Positions 46,577 through 54,970 of a stretch of 64,000 nucleotides of DNA are shown piece after piece (position 1 is the first letter of the stretch; each line of letters begins with the position of its first letter). The stretch lies in assembly GCA_044227325.1 (NCBI GenBank), contig JBGAFI010000003.1:62001-126000 (forward strand). The letters run 5' to 3'. The notes below the pieces were generated by a model. It was not told where the DNA came from. It worked only from the letters and a program-made list of their open reading frames with translations, and searched no databases. This stretch comes from PFJX01 sp044227325. GTDB lineage: Bacteria > Pseudomonadota > Gammaproteobacteria > Burkholderiales > Thiobacillaceae. The position numbers and the translations under genes are program-made.

Positions 46577-47980
46577 ATGAATTTCCGCCATTCCGCCTTC
46601 CTGCTCGGCGCCCTCGCCGTTCCCGTCCATGCCGCGCCCGCCGACGATCCCCTCGGCGAAAAGGTGGGCGGCGCGACCACGGTGTTCGCCACCGGCCGCA
46701 ACGCCTTCTCCTTCCCCGCCGCGAATCTGAGCGACCCGGAACGCACCCGCTTCGTCATCGGCAACTCCTTCTTCAAGCGCAACTGGGTGGAGGCGCCCGC
46801 CTCCACCAAGGCCCGCGACGGCCTCGGCCCCCACTTCATCGCCCGCTCCTGCGGCGGCTGCCACGTCACCGACGGGCGCGGCGCGCCGCCGGACCTGGCC
46901 AAGGGGGAGCAGCCCGTGTCCCTGCTGCTGCGCCTGTCCATCCCGGGCGTCGGCGCCCACGGCGGCGTGCTGCCCGAGCCCACCTACGGCGACCAGTTCA
47001 ACAACTTCGCGGTGCAGAACGTGAAGCCGGAGGGCAAGGTGGTCATCACCTACCGGGAGGTGGCCGGCCAATTCGCCGACGGCGCGGCCTACACCCTGCT
47101 CGCCCCCACCTACAGCTTCCGCGATCTGGGCTACGGGCCCATGGCCAGGGACGTGCTGGTGAGTCCGCGCGTCGCCCCCCAGATCATCGGCGTCGGCCTG
47201 CTGGAGGCCATTCCGGAGGGTGACATCCTGGCCAACGCCCGGGAACAGGCGCGGCGCCCGGATGCCATCAAGGGCGTGCCCAACACGGTCTGGGACGCGC
47301 CCTCCGGCCGCATGATGACCGGCCGCTTCGGCTGGAAGGCCAACGTGGCCACCATCGCCCACCAGACCGCCGGCGCCTTCAACGGCGACATCGGCATCAC
47401 CTCCTCCGTGTTCCCGAGCGAAGCCTGCACCGCGACCCAGAAGGATTGCCAGGCCGCACCCCGGGGTGCCCACGGCCAGGCGCCGGAGATCGACGACAAG
47501 ACCTTCGGCGACGTGGTGTTCTATCAGGCCACCCTGGCGCCGCCGGCCCGGCGTTCGCCGGATGACGCCCAGGTGATGCGGGGACAGAAACTGTTCCACG
47601 ACGCCCAGTGCGCCGCCTGCCACCGCCCCAGCTACGAGACCGCGGCGGGCCCCAATCCCCGCTTCAGCAGCCAGGCCCTGGAAGGCCAGCCCATCCATCC
47701 CTATACCGACCTGCTGCTGCACGACATGGGCGAGGCCCTGGCGGACGGCCGTCCGGACGGCCAGGCCAGCGGCCGCCAGTGGAAGACGCCGCCCCTGTGG
47801 GGCGTGGGTCTCATCAAGGACGTGAACAGCCACGAGCGCCTGCTCCACGACGGCCGCGCCCGGGGCGTGCTGGAGGCCGTCCTGTGGCACGGCGGCGAGG
47901 CCCAGGCGAGCCGGGACCGGGTGCTGAAGATGAGCAGGCCGGAACGGGAAGCCCTGGTCAAATTCGTGGAGTCTCTGTGA
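46577..47980 (+). CDS. Di-haem oxidoreductase (DUF1111)
   Basis: A 467-residue periplasmic protein with a signal peptide (MNFRHSAFLLGALAVPVHA) and two c-type haem sites, CGGCH near residue 94 and CAACH near residue 346. The DUF1111 family is found with imelysins in iron-uptake operons and is called thiol oxidoreductase in databases; it may change the redox state of iron. The stop overlaps the ATG of imelysin 2. Confidence 0.9.
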   Translation: MNFRHSAFLLGALAVPVHAAPADDPLGEKVGGATTVFATGRNAFSFPAANLSDPERTRFVIGNSFFKRNWVEAPASTKARDGLGPHFIARSCGGCHVTDGRGAPPDLAKGEQPVSLLLRLSIPGVGAHGGVLPEPTYGDQFNNFAVQNVKPEGKVVITYREVAGQFADGAAYTLLAPTYSFRDLGYGPMARDVLVSPRVAPQIIGVGLLEAIPEGDILANAREQARRPDAIKGVPNTVWDAPSGRMMTGRFGWKANVATIAHQTAGAFNGDIGITSSVFPSEACTATQKDCQAAPRGAHGQAPEIDDKTFGDVVFYQATLAPPARRSPDDAQVMRGQKLFHDAQCAACHRPSYETAAGPNPRFSSQALEGQPIHPYTDLLLHDMGEALADGRPDGQASGRQWKTPPLWGVGLIKDVNSHERLLHDGRARGVLEAVLWHGGEAQASRDRVLKMSRPEREALVKFVESL

Positions 47981-49035
47981 TGAACCGTTCCGGAATTCCT
48001 GTGAAGTCGCCGGCTTGCCCATCAGGGGAGAAAAAACCCCTCCCCCGCAAGCGGGGGAGGGGTTGGGGAGAGGGGATTTTTCTGGCCGCCATCGCGCTAG
48101 TAGCCGCCCACGCCCACGCCGACGCCCTGACCGCATCCGCCCTGCACCAGGCCTGGTTCGCCCCTCGCGCCGCCGAATTCACCCGGGTGAGCGGCGGCCT
48201 CGCTCCCGCCGTCCAGGCCCTGTGCGACGCCAGACCCGAGGCTGCCGCCGCCGCCCTGGAGCGGGCCCGTGGACAATGGCGCGCCAGTCTGGCCGCTTGG
48301 GAACGCCTCTCCGCGGTGGCCGTCGGCCCGCTGCTGGAGCGCCGCTCCCAGCGGCAAATCGACTTCATTCCGACGCGGCCGCGCATGATCGAGAAAGCGG
48401 TCAAGGCCGCGCCCGCGACCGCGCGGGACATGGAACTCATCGGCACGCCGGCGAAGGGCTTCCCGGCCCTGGAATGGCTGCTGTGGAGCAAGCCTGTCGC
48501 ACCCGCCTCGGCGGAATGCCGTTACGCGGTCCAGGTCGCCGCCGAGATCGCCCGGGAAGCGGCCGATCTGGCCGGCGCCGAGTCCGCCACCCAGGACGCG
48601 CAAACCGCCCTGAGCGAGCTGGTGAATCAGTGGGTCGGCGGCCTGGAGCGCCTGCGCTGGGCCAACCTGGAAATGCCCCAGCGCGTCGCCCTCACCGCCG
48701 GGCCGCCCGGCACCGTGGCGCCGGACTTCCCGCGCAAGGCGGCGGGTGCCGGCGCGGCGAGTTGGGCCGCCCAGTGGGACGCGGTGAAATCCCTCGCGGC
48801 AGGTCCGGTGTCCCTCGCCGCCGCGTTGCGCGAGCGGGGCAAGGACGCGGTCGCCGACAAGCTCGCGCAAGCCGTCGCGCGCAGCGACGCGGCCCTGGCC
48901 GGCCTCGGCCTCGATGACAGCGAACGCATCCTCGCCGCCGCGAAGGTTCTCGCCGATCTGAAGCGCCTGGTGGAAACCGAGGTCGCGCCGGCCCTTGGCG
49001 TGAACATCGGTTTCTCCGACGCGGACGGGGATTGA
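47980..49035 (+). CDS. Imelysin-family periplasmic iron-uptake protein 2
   Basis: A 351-residue protein. The frame begins at ATG 47980, overlapping the preceding stop (ATGA-type overlap), and reads MNRSGIPVKSPACPSGEKK before a hydrophobic core LAAIALVAAHAHADA that completes the signal peptide. The basic stretch KKPLPRKRGRGWGEGIF is encoded by an inserted palindromic repeat (48025-48081). The imelysin body has GFPALEWLLW near residue 163, lacking the His of the GxHxxE motif, as is usual for the second imelysin. Length otherwise normal. Confidence 0.86.
   Translation: MNRSGIPVKSPACPSGEKKPLPRKRGRGWGEGIFLAAIALVAAHAHADALTASALHQAWFAPRAAEFTRVSGGLAPAVQALCDARPEAAAAALERARGQWRASLAAWERLSAVAVGPLLERRSQRQIDFIPTRPRMIEKAVKAAPATARDMELIGTPAKGFPALEWLLWSKPVAPASAECRYAVQVAAEIAREAADLAGAESATQDAQTALSELVNQWVGGLERLRWANLEMPQRVALTAGPPGTVAPDFPRKAAGAGAASWAAQWDAVKSLAAGPVSLAAALRERGKDAVADKLAQAVARSDAALAGLGLDDSERILAAAKVLADLKRLVETEVAPALGVNIGFSDADGD
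48025..48081. repeat. GC-rich palindromic repeat, copy 3, inside the imelysin 2 signal peptide
   Basis: A perfect 12-bp arm CCCCTCCCCCGC-AA-inverse, with the conserved tail TTGGGGAGAGGGGATTTTT. It lies in frame within the 5' end of the imelysin 2 gene and encodes its signal peptide n-region. Confidence 0.85.
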
Positions 49036-49065
49036 GCATGGCCGATGATCGATACGCTGGAGTGC

Positions 49066-49165
49066 ACCCCCCTTGGCAAAAGGGGGGCAGGGGGGATTTT
49101 CCCGACTTCGATCAGAGTGAAGCCTTTCTGAATCCCCCCCAACCCCTCTTTTCCAAAGGGGGGAG
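49066..49165. repeat. Paired palindromic repeat, copy 4, before the DUF1513 gene
   Basis: Two palindromes (CCCCCCTT-GGCA-AAAGGGGGG at 49066-49087 and CCCCTCTTTTCCAAAGGGGGG-like at 49143-49163) in inverted orientation, tail to tail, around about 55 bp. The right arm ends 1 nt before ATG 49167 and supplies its GGGGGGAG ribosome site. Confidence 0.75.
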
Positions 49166-49166
49166 C

Positions 49167-50255
49167 ATGGGCCGGCGGCAATTCCTCGCAGGCGTGGCCG
49201 CCATGCTCGCCCTCCCCGCCTGGGCGCGCGCCGCCGCCGCTGCCGGCGAGGCAGTCCGCCTGGCCGCGTCCTGGCAGGCCCAGCGGGGCTACCGGGTCGG
49301 TGTCCTGGGTTTCCCGGAAGCGGGCGCGTTGGCCATCGAGGCCGGCGTCGAGGTGCCCACCCGCGCCCACGGCCTGTTGCGCGAGCCCACCGGCACCCTG
49401 CTCGCGGTCGCGCGCCGGCCCGGCGACTGGCTGTTGCGCTGGGACGAACGCGGCCGGGCCTTGGCCTGGCGCTGGATCGAGCCGCGCCGGGCCTTCGCCG
49501 GCCACGTGCTGGCCAGCGCCGACGGCCGCACCCTGTACACCACGGAAATCGACCTGGACACGGGCATGGGCCTGGTGGGGGCGCGGGACGGCGCCAGCAT
49601 GGAGAAGCGCGCCGAGTGGCCCACCCTGGGCATGGACCCGCACATGCTGACCTGGGACGCGACCCGGCCCGATTCCCTCATCGTCGCCAACGGCGGCGTG
49701 CCCACCCAGCCGGAGACCGGCCGCATCAAACGCGACCTGGAACGCATGGACTCGTCCCTGGTGCGGCTCGACGCGGCCGGCGGCCGGGCGATCGGGCAAT
49801 GGCGCCTGGCCGACCCGCGCCTGTCCCTGCGCCACCTGGCCTGGAACGGAGCCCGCCTGGGCATCGCCCTGCAGGCCGAACACGACGCGGCCGCCGACAA
49901 GGCGGCGGCGCCGGTGCTGGCGGTGTTCGCGGACGAATGCCTGCGGCCGGTGGGCGCCTCCGTCTCCCTGGCCGGCTATGGCGGTTCCATCGCCGCCCTG
50001 GGGGACGGCTTCGCGGTCAGTTGCCCGCGTAGCCAGGGCCTGGCCATCTACGGCGCCGAGGGCTTTCGTGGCCTGGTGGATCTGCCCGAGGTGTGCCCCC
50101 TCGCCACCGCCCATGGCCGCCTGTGGGCGGGCGGCCGCTTCCGCGCCCTGGGCATGGAGGCCGACGCGGATTCTCCGGGTCGGGCCGGCCCCGCTTTCCT
50201 GGCCGCGCCGGTGCCGGACATCCGCCTCGACAACCACTGGATCGCCCTGGCCTGA
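49167..50255 (+). CDS. DUF1513 periplasmic protein (Tat-exported)
   Basis: A 362-residue protein from ATG 49167 with a Tat-like signal MGRRQFLAGVAAMLALPAWA. The remainder resembles the DUF1513 beta-propeller family (HVLASADGRTLYTTEIDLDT, LVVANGGVPTQP-like segment). The frame is open to ATG 49038, which has a good ribosome site (GGGGA); starting there would place 43 residues, mostly encoded by the repeat, before the Tat signal. DUF1513 proteins end the imelysin iron operons of several proteobacteria. Precise role unknown. Confidence 0.85.
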   Translation: MGRRQFLAGVAAMLALPAWARAAAAAGEAVRLAASWQAQRGYRVGVLGFPEAGALAIEAGVEVPTRAHGLLREPTGTLLAVARRPGDWLLRWDERGRALAWRWIEPRRAFAGHVLASADGRTLYTTEIDLDTGMGLVGARDGASMEKRAEWPTLGMDPHMLTWDATRPDSLIVANGGVPTQPETGRIKRDLERMDSSLVRLDAAGGRAIGQWRLADPRLSLRHLAWNGARLGIALQAEHDAAADKAAAPVLAVFADECLRPVGASVSLAGYGGSIAALGDGFAVSCPRSQGLAIYGAEGFRGLVDLPEVCPLATAHGRLWAGGRFRALGMEADADSPGRAGPAFLAAPVPDIRLDNHWIALA

Positions 50256-50330
50256 CGGTTCGCGCGGCGGATCGCCCACGGTTTTTCTTGTGTTCAGCAT
50301 CGGCTGATGCTTGATCAAGCGAACAAGAAC

Positions 50331-50344
50331 CGTTATCATTTGCA
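50331..50344 (+). promoter_or_regulatory. Possible Fur half-site before hemP3-tonB
   Basis: CGTTATCATTTGCA resembles the TTATCATT half of a Fur box. The same 192-nt gap holds an AGCATC-GGCT-GATGCT hairpin at about 50296-50311 nested in a CTTGTGTTC...GAACAAG inverted repeat. No confident -35/-10 pair was seen. Confidence 0.35.
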
Positions 50345-50398
50345 AACATGTGTATCGGTGTGAAACCCGCACCGGTCCGCACCCGTTTCCCGACGTGA

Positions 50399-50420
50399 GC
50401 CAGCCGATTGCCAGCCAACG
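50399..50420 (+). promoter_or_regulatory. Tandem GCCAGCC element before hemP3-tonB
   Basis: GCCAGCC at 50399 and 50410 (11-nt period), ending in AACG, 28 nt before the hemP3 start. Confidence 0.65.
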
Positions 50421-50447
50421 TGATGCGTTTCTTCGTTGGAGCAGGCC

Positions 50448-50630
50448 TTGGATTCCGCCCTAGTCGCACCCCTTCCCTTCCCCCGGCCCGAGGACGAGCC
50501 GGGTGAGCCGCCGCGCGTGATTTCGGCCGCCGGCCTGTTCCAGGGCCGGCGCGAGGTCGTGATCGACTTCGAGGGCAGGGCCTATCGCCTGCGCATCACC
50601 AGCCAGAACAAGCTGATCCTCACCAAATGA
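50448..50630 (+). CDS. hemP: HemP paralogue (copy 3)
   Basis: 60 residues from TTG 50448, which has GGAGCAGG upstream (TTG 50436 would put the start before this site). A Pro/Glu-rich N-terminus, then SAAGLFQGRREVVIDFEGRA and the end LRITSQNKLILTK. The stop overlaps the tonB ATG (ATGA), so it is translationally coupled to tonB. Confidence 0.87.
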   Translation: MDSALVAPLPFPRPEDEPGEPPRVISAAGLFQGRREVVIDFEGRAYRLRITSQNKLILTK

Positions 50631-51337
50631 ACCCGGCTTACGGTACATCGGGGGATTGGCGCGCGTTGGCCGGGGTGGCGGGCCTGCATTGCGCCGCTCT
50701 CGCCGTCCTGCTCGGCGTGGAGCCCCGGGTGGAGGCGGTGCAGATGCCGCAAACCCTCATGGTGAGTCTGCTCAGCGTGGCGCCGGCCCCGGAGCCCGTC
50801 CCCGCCCCGCCGCCGCCCGCGCCCCGCCCCCCGGCCGTCAAGCCGCCGACGCCGGTGCCGGTGCTGGCGGCGCCGGCGCGCACGCAGACCGACACGATCC
50901 CGGTGGAATTGCCCAAGCCGGAGGCCGCGCCGGCGCCGACGCCCGCGCCGCCCGTCGCCGAGGCGGCGGCCAAGCCGGCGCCCGTCCCGCCGCCCCAGCC
51001 GGCGGCGGCTAGCGCGCCCGCGCCGGTGGGCGCCGCGCCCGCCCCGGTCGCCATGCTGCCGCCGCGCTTCGACGCCGACTACCTCCACAACCCGGCCCCG
51101 GTCTATCCGCCCATGTCCCGTCGCCTGCGGGAACAAGGGCGCGTGCTGCTGCGCGTGTTCGTCACCGCCGACGGCTTGCCGGCGCGGGTCGAGATGCGCG
51201 ATTCCAGCGGCTATCCGCGCCTGGACGCCGCCGCCCTCGAATCCGTGCGCCGCTGGCGTTTCGCCCCGGCGCGCCGGGGCGACAGGGCGGTGGAAGACTG
51301 GGTGCTGGTGCCTTTTTCCTTTTCCCTGCGGAGTTGA
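50627..51337 (+). CDS. tonB: Energy transducer TonB
   Basis: A 236-residue protein: N-terminal membrane anchor (about 13-33), Pro/Ala-rich periplasmic spacer (about 50-145) and C-terminal TonB domain with YPPMSRRLREQGRVLLRVFV and LDAAALESVRRWRFAPA. It transmits the proton motive force from ExbBD to outer-membrane receptors. ATG 50627 overlaps hemP3; exbB follows 1 nt after its stop. Confidence 0.94.
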   Translation: MNPAYGTSGDWRALAGVAGLHCAALAVLLGVEPRVEAVQMPQTLMVSLLSVAPAPEPVPAPPPPAPRPPAVKPPTPVPVLAAPARTQTDTIPVELPKPEAAPAPTPAPPVAEAAAKPAPVPPPQPAAASAPAPVGAAPAPVAMLPPRFDADYLHNPAPVYPPMSRRLREQGRVLLRVFVTADGLPARVEMRDSSGYPRLDAAALESVRRWRFAPARRGDRAVEDWVLVPFSFSLRS

Positions 51338-51338
51338 T

Positions 51339-52076
51339 ATGAACGAAAACCTGGGCATCGCCCACTTCCTCACCCAGGCCGACGCGCTCAGCCACTTCCT
51401 GCTGGCGGTGCTGCTGCTGATGTCCGTGGCCACCTGGTACCTGATCGTCGGCAAGGCCTGGTCCTACCGCACCCTGCGCCGCCACGCCAGCGCGTTCCAG
51501 CGGCATTTCTGGGACGCCCCGGACATGCGCGCGGTGGGCGAATACCTGCGCGAGCAGGGCGTCCGCGATCCCTTCTCCCATCTCGCCCACCATGCCCTGC
51601 GCGCCGCCGAGCAGCACACCGGGCGCAGCGGCCGGCGCATGATCGAATCCGGCAGCGCCGACGAATTCCTCACGCGCGCCTTGCGCCGCGCCATCGAGCA
51701 GGACACGGCGCGTCTGGAACAGGGCCAGACGGTGCTCGCCTCGGTGGCGTCGAGCGCGCCCTTCGTCGGTCTGTTCGGCACCGTCTGGGGTATCTACCAC
51801 GCGCTGCTGGCCATCGGCGTCAGCGGCCAGAGCACCCTGGACAAGGTGGCGGGCCCGGTGGGCGAGGCGCTGATCATGACCGCCCTCGGCCTGGCCGTCG
51901 CGATTCCCGCCGTGCTCGCCTACAACGCCTTCTCCCGCGCCAACCGCATGCTGCTGGCGGAGCTGGACGGCTTCGCCCACGACCTGTTCGCCTTCATGTC
52001 CACCGGCAACCGGGGCGAGGAGCCCGCGCGCTCCGCGCGAAAAGCGCGGCCCAGCCTGGTCGTCGAGGCGGCGTGA
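51339..52076 (+). CDS. exbB: Biopolymer transport protein ExbB
   Basis: A 245-residue MotA/TolQ/ExbB-family membrane protein with three helices; conserved segments are FVGLFGTVWGIYHALLAI and VGEALIMTALGLAVAIPAV. It forms the pentameric proton channel around ExbD. The C-terminus is unusually Arg/Ala-rich. Its stop overlaps the exbD start. Confidence 0.94.
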   Translation: MNENLGIAHFLTQADALSHFLLAVLLLMSVATWYLIVGKAWSYRTLRRHASAFQRHFWDAPDMRAVGEYLREQGVRDPFSHLAHHALRAAEQHTGRSGRRMIESGSADEFLTRALRRAIEQDTARLEQGQTVLASVASSAPFVGLFGTVWGIYHALLAIGVSGQSTLDKVAGPVGEALIMTALGLAVAIPAVLAYNAFSRANRMLLAELDGFAHDLFAFMSTGNRGEEPARSARKARPSLVVEAA

Positions 52077-52489
52077 TGGCGTTCGGCGGCTTCTCCCACG
52101 ACGCGGCGCGGCAACCGCTGGCGGAGATCAACATGATCCCGCTCATCGACGTGATGCTGGTGCTGCTGGTGATCTTCATCATCGCCGCGCCCCTCATGAC
52201 CCACGCGGTCAAGCTGGAACTGCCGGTGGCCAGTTCCCGGCCCGAGAGCGCCGAGCCGGACGCGGTGCGCCTGAGCCTGGACGCGGCCGGCCGCGTGTAC
52301 TGGAACGACCGCATCGTCGACCAGGCGGACTGGCGCGCGCGCATGGCCGAGGCCGCCGCCCTGCCGCGCGCGCCGGAGCTGCGCGTCCGCGCGGACGGCG
52401 AGGTGCCGTACCGGCGCGTGGCCCAGCTCCTGTCCGACGCGGCCCGCGCCGGACTCACCCGCATCGGCTTCGTCACCCGCCCCGAATAA
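52076..52489 (+). CDS. exbD: Biopolymer transport protein ExbD
   Basis: A 137-residue protein: one N-terminal helix (IDVMLVLLVIFIIAAPLMTH) with the functional Asp in INMIPLIDVMLVLL, then a periplasmic domain. ATG 52076 overlaps the exbB stop. Completes the TonB-ExbB-ExbD motor. Confidence 0.94.
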   Translation: MAFGGFSHDAARQPLAEINMIPLIDVMLVLLVIFIIAAPLMTHAVKLELPVASSRPESAEPDAVRLSLDAAGRVYWNDRIVDQADWRARMAEAAALPRAPELRVRADGEVPYRRVAQLLSDAARAGLTRIGFVTRPE

Positions 52490-52508
52490 CCCATAAGTCC
52501 AACCAACA

Positions 52509-52530
52509 GCCAGCCCGTCGCCAGCCAATC
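52509..52530 (+). promoter_or_regulatory. Tandem GCCAGCC element before the TonB-dependent receptor
   Basis: GCCAGCC at 52509 and 52520 (11-nt period), ending in AATC, in the 67-nt gap between exbD and the receptor. There is too little space for a promoter between it and the gene. Confidence 0.7.
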
Positions 52531-52556
52531 ATTTTTTCAGAGGAATGCAGGAAATC

Positions 52557-54929
52557 ATGACGCAACGGCGATCAAACAAGATTCGGCTGCCCGGCAGTCT
52601 GCGCGCTCCGGCGAACCCGGTCCCCCCCATGGTGAGGACCAGCCTGGCCCTGGGCATGTCCACCTTCATGCTCATGCCCCTGGCGGCCGTGGCCGCGGAG
52701 CAGGTGGAGGGCAAGGAAACCGCCCTGGGCACGGTGAAGGTGGAGGACACCGCCATCGATCCCAACCCCAACGCGGAACCCGGCGTGCCCTACAAGGCCA
52801 AGTATTCCGGCGACGAGCGCCACACCCGCCCGCTGGCGGAAACCCCCCAGAACATCACGGTGCTGACCAAGGCCGCCATCGACGATTCCGGCTATACCGA
52901 CCTGCGCGCCATCCTGGATGCCCAGCCGGGCATCACCCTGGGCACCGGCGAGAACGGCAACGCCTTCGGCGACCGCTACATCATCCGCGGCCAGGAAGCC
53001 CGCTCCGACGTGTTCGTGGACGGCCTGCGCGACCCGGGCATGACCGTGCGGGAAAGCTTCGCCACGGAACAGGTGGAAATCTCCAAGGGCCCCAACTCCA
53101 GCTTCGCCGGCCGCGGCACCTCCGGCGGCGCGGTGAACTCGGTGACCAAGCAGGCCACCATGGACTACGACTTCTCCAAGCTTTCCGCCGCCGTGGGCAG
53201 CGACAGCCACACCCGGGTGACCCTGGATACCAACCAGGTGCTGAGCGACAAGGTCGCGCTGCGCGCCAACGCCCTGTACGGCTACGAGGAAGTGCCGGAC
53301 CGGGATCCTGCCGATCGCAGTCGCAAGGGCGTGGCCGTTTCCGGCCTGTTCCTGCCCAGCGACAAAGTGGAGGTGGTGCTGGACTACTACGGCTTCCGCG
53401 GCGAGGACAAGCCGGACCTGGGCAGCTATCTGGTGGGCACGGTGCCCAACCGGGTGCCGGCCAAGAACGTGCCGGTATATGCCCAGGACCAGGACTTCCT
53501 GGAGTCCGACGTGGACACCGTCACCGCCCGCCTGAAGTTCAAGATCGCGCCGGATCTGCGCATCACCAACGCCACCCGCTACGGCACTTCGGACAACGGC
53601 TACGTGGCCACCGGCGCGCGCGCCACCACCACCGGCATCAACAACCCGGGCGGCGTGTACGACACCGCCACCCTGAGCACCCACCAGGGCTGGCAGGAGG
53701 TGGAGTACTTCGCCAACCAGACCAATCTGTTCCTGGACAAGACCTTGGGCGGCAAGAAGCACGAGTTCATCTTCGGCCTGGAGTACACCGACCACAAGGT
53801 GCTGAACGGCGTCTACAACGTCGCCAACTCGGGCCAGAACTGCATCACCGGCGGCGGCGTGGCGCTCAATGCCTGGTGCGTCACCGACGCCGGCGGCAAC
53901 GTGGTGAGCGGCCTCAACAGCGTGATGAACCGGGTCATCGCCAAGGGCAACTGGGACATCGACTGGAACGTGAAGACCACCTCCCTGTCCGCCATGGACA
54001 CGGTGGACCTGAACGACCAGTGGACCGTGTTCGCCGGCCTGCGCTACGACCACTTTTCCTTCGACACCACCACCCAGAACACCACCACCCTGGCCCAGAC
54101 CCACTACCAATACGACGACGACCTGTACAACGGCCACCTGGGCCTGACCTACAAGTTCCGGCCCGAAGCCAACGTGTACTTCACCTACGCCAGCGCCAGC
54201 GACATCAACGGCGGCGAGTCGGACGTGGGCTCCAGTTGCGGCTACGGCGGCATCTGCGTGGACCCGGCCAACGGCGTCGCCATCGCCAGCAGCAAGCCGG
54301 AAACCTCCCAGAACCTGGAATTGGGCACCAAGTGGAACCTCATGGGCGGCAAGCTGCTGGCCACCGCGTCCGTGTTCCAGATCACCAAGTCGGACGTGAT
54401 GGAATCCACGCCGGGCGGCACCGGCTACACCTCCACCGGCTCCCAGAACACCGGCAGGAACCGGGTGCGCGGCATCGAGTTCGGCGTCTCCGGCCTGCTC
54501 ACCGACAAGCTCACCGCCCAGGCCGGCGTCGCCTTCATGAAGGCCGAGGTGCTGGAATCGAACGTGGCCGCGAACGTGGGCAAGACCCTGAGCAACTTCG
54601 CCGACAACACGGCGAGCGCCCAGCTCAAGTACCAGTTCACGCCCAAGCTGGCCATCGGCGGCGCGGTGAAGTACGAAGGCAGGAAGTACGCCGGCCAGCC
54701 GGACACGGCCGCGGGGTACACGGGCACGGGCGAATACAGCCAGCCCATCCCGGCCTACACGGTGCTCGACCTGTTCGCCAACTACCGCTTCAACAAGCGC
54801 CTGGATCTGCGAGTGAACGTGGGCAACGTGACCGACAAGGACTACTACCTGGCCGGCTACCGCTCCGGATCGTTCCTGTACAAGGGCGACGCCCGCAACG
54901 TCCGACTCACCCTGAACTACGACTTCTGA
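52557..54929 (+). CDS. TonB-dependent siderophore receptor
   Basis: About 790 residues from ATG 52557 (AGGA just upstream; ATG 52545 is a weaker option). A long N-terminal signal region ends AVAAEQ; plug domain (PLAETPQNITVLTKAAIDDS, YIIRGQEARSDVFVDGLRDP, QVEISKGPNSSFAGRGTSGG) then a 22-strand barrel with VGNVTDKDYYLAGY and terminal NYDF. Plug phrases are like Fiu/CirA-type catecholate siderophore receptors. It imports ferric siderophores with TonB encoded upstream. Confidence 0.93.
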   Translation: MTQRRSNKIRLPGSLRAPANPVPPMVRTSLALGMSTFMLMPLAAVAAEQVEGKETALGTVKVEDTAIDPNPNAEPGVPYKAKYSGDERHTRPLAETPQNITVLTKAAIDDSGYTDLRAILDAQPGITLGTGENGNAFGDRYIIRGQEARSDVFVDGLRDPGMTVRESFATEQVEISKGPNSSFAGRGTSGGAVNSVTKQATMDYDFSKLSAAVGSDSHTRVTLDTNQVLSDKVALRANALYGYEEVPDRDPADRSRKGVAVSGLFLPSDKVEVVLDYYGFRGEDKPDLGSYLVGTVPNRVPAKNVPVYAQDQDFLESDVDTVTARLKFKIAPDLRITNATRYGTSDNGYVATGARATTTGINNPGGVYDTATLSTHQGWQEVEYFANQTNLFLDKTLGGKKHEFIFGLEYTDHKVLNGVYNVANSGQNCITGGGVALNAWCVTDAGGNVVSGLNSVMNRVIAKGNWDIDWNVKTTSLSAMDTVDLNDQWTVFAGLRYDHFSFDTTTQNTTTLAQTHYQYDDDLYNGHLGLTYKFRPEANVYFTYASASDINGGESDVGSSCGYGGICVDPANGVAIASSKPETSQNLELGTKWNLMGGKLLATASVFQITKSDVMESTPGGTGYTSTGSQNTGRNRVRGIEFGVSGLLTDKLTAQAGVAFMKAEVLESNVAANVGKTLSNFADNTASAQLKYQFTPKLAIGGAVKYEGRKYAGQPDTAAGYTGTGEYSQPIPAYTVLDLFANYRFNKRLDLRVNVGNVTDKDYYLAGYRSGSFLYKGDARNVRLTLNYDF

Positions 54930-54970
54930 GCGAAAGGCGGCGCCGGGCCCCGGCCCGGCGCCATTTTCCG

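Noticed and set aside
46541..52530. Tandem GCCAGCC as an OmpR/PhoB-type activator site
   Set aside because: The 11-nt period fits, but two copies lie so close to start codons that no promoter could be placed downstream of them; an RNA-level role is preferred.
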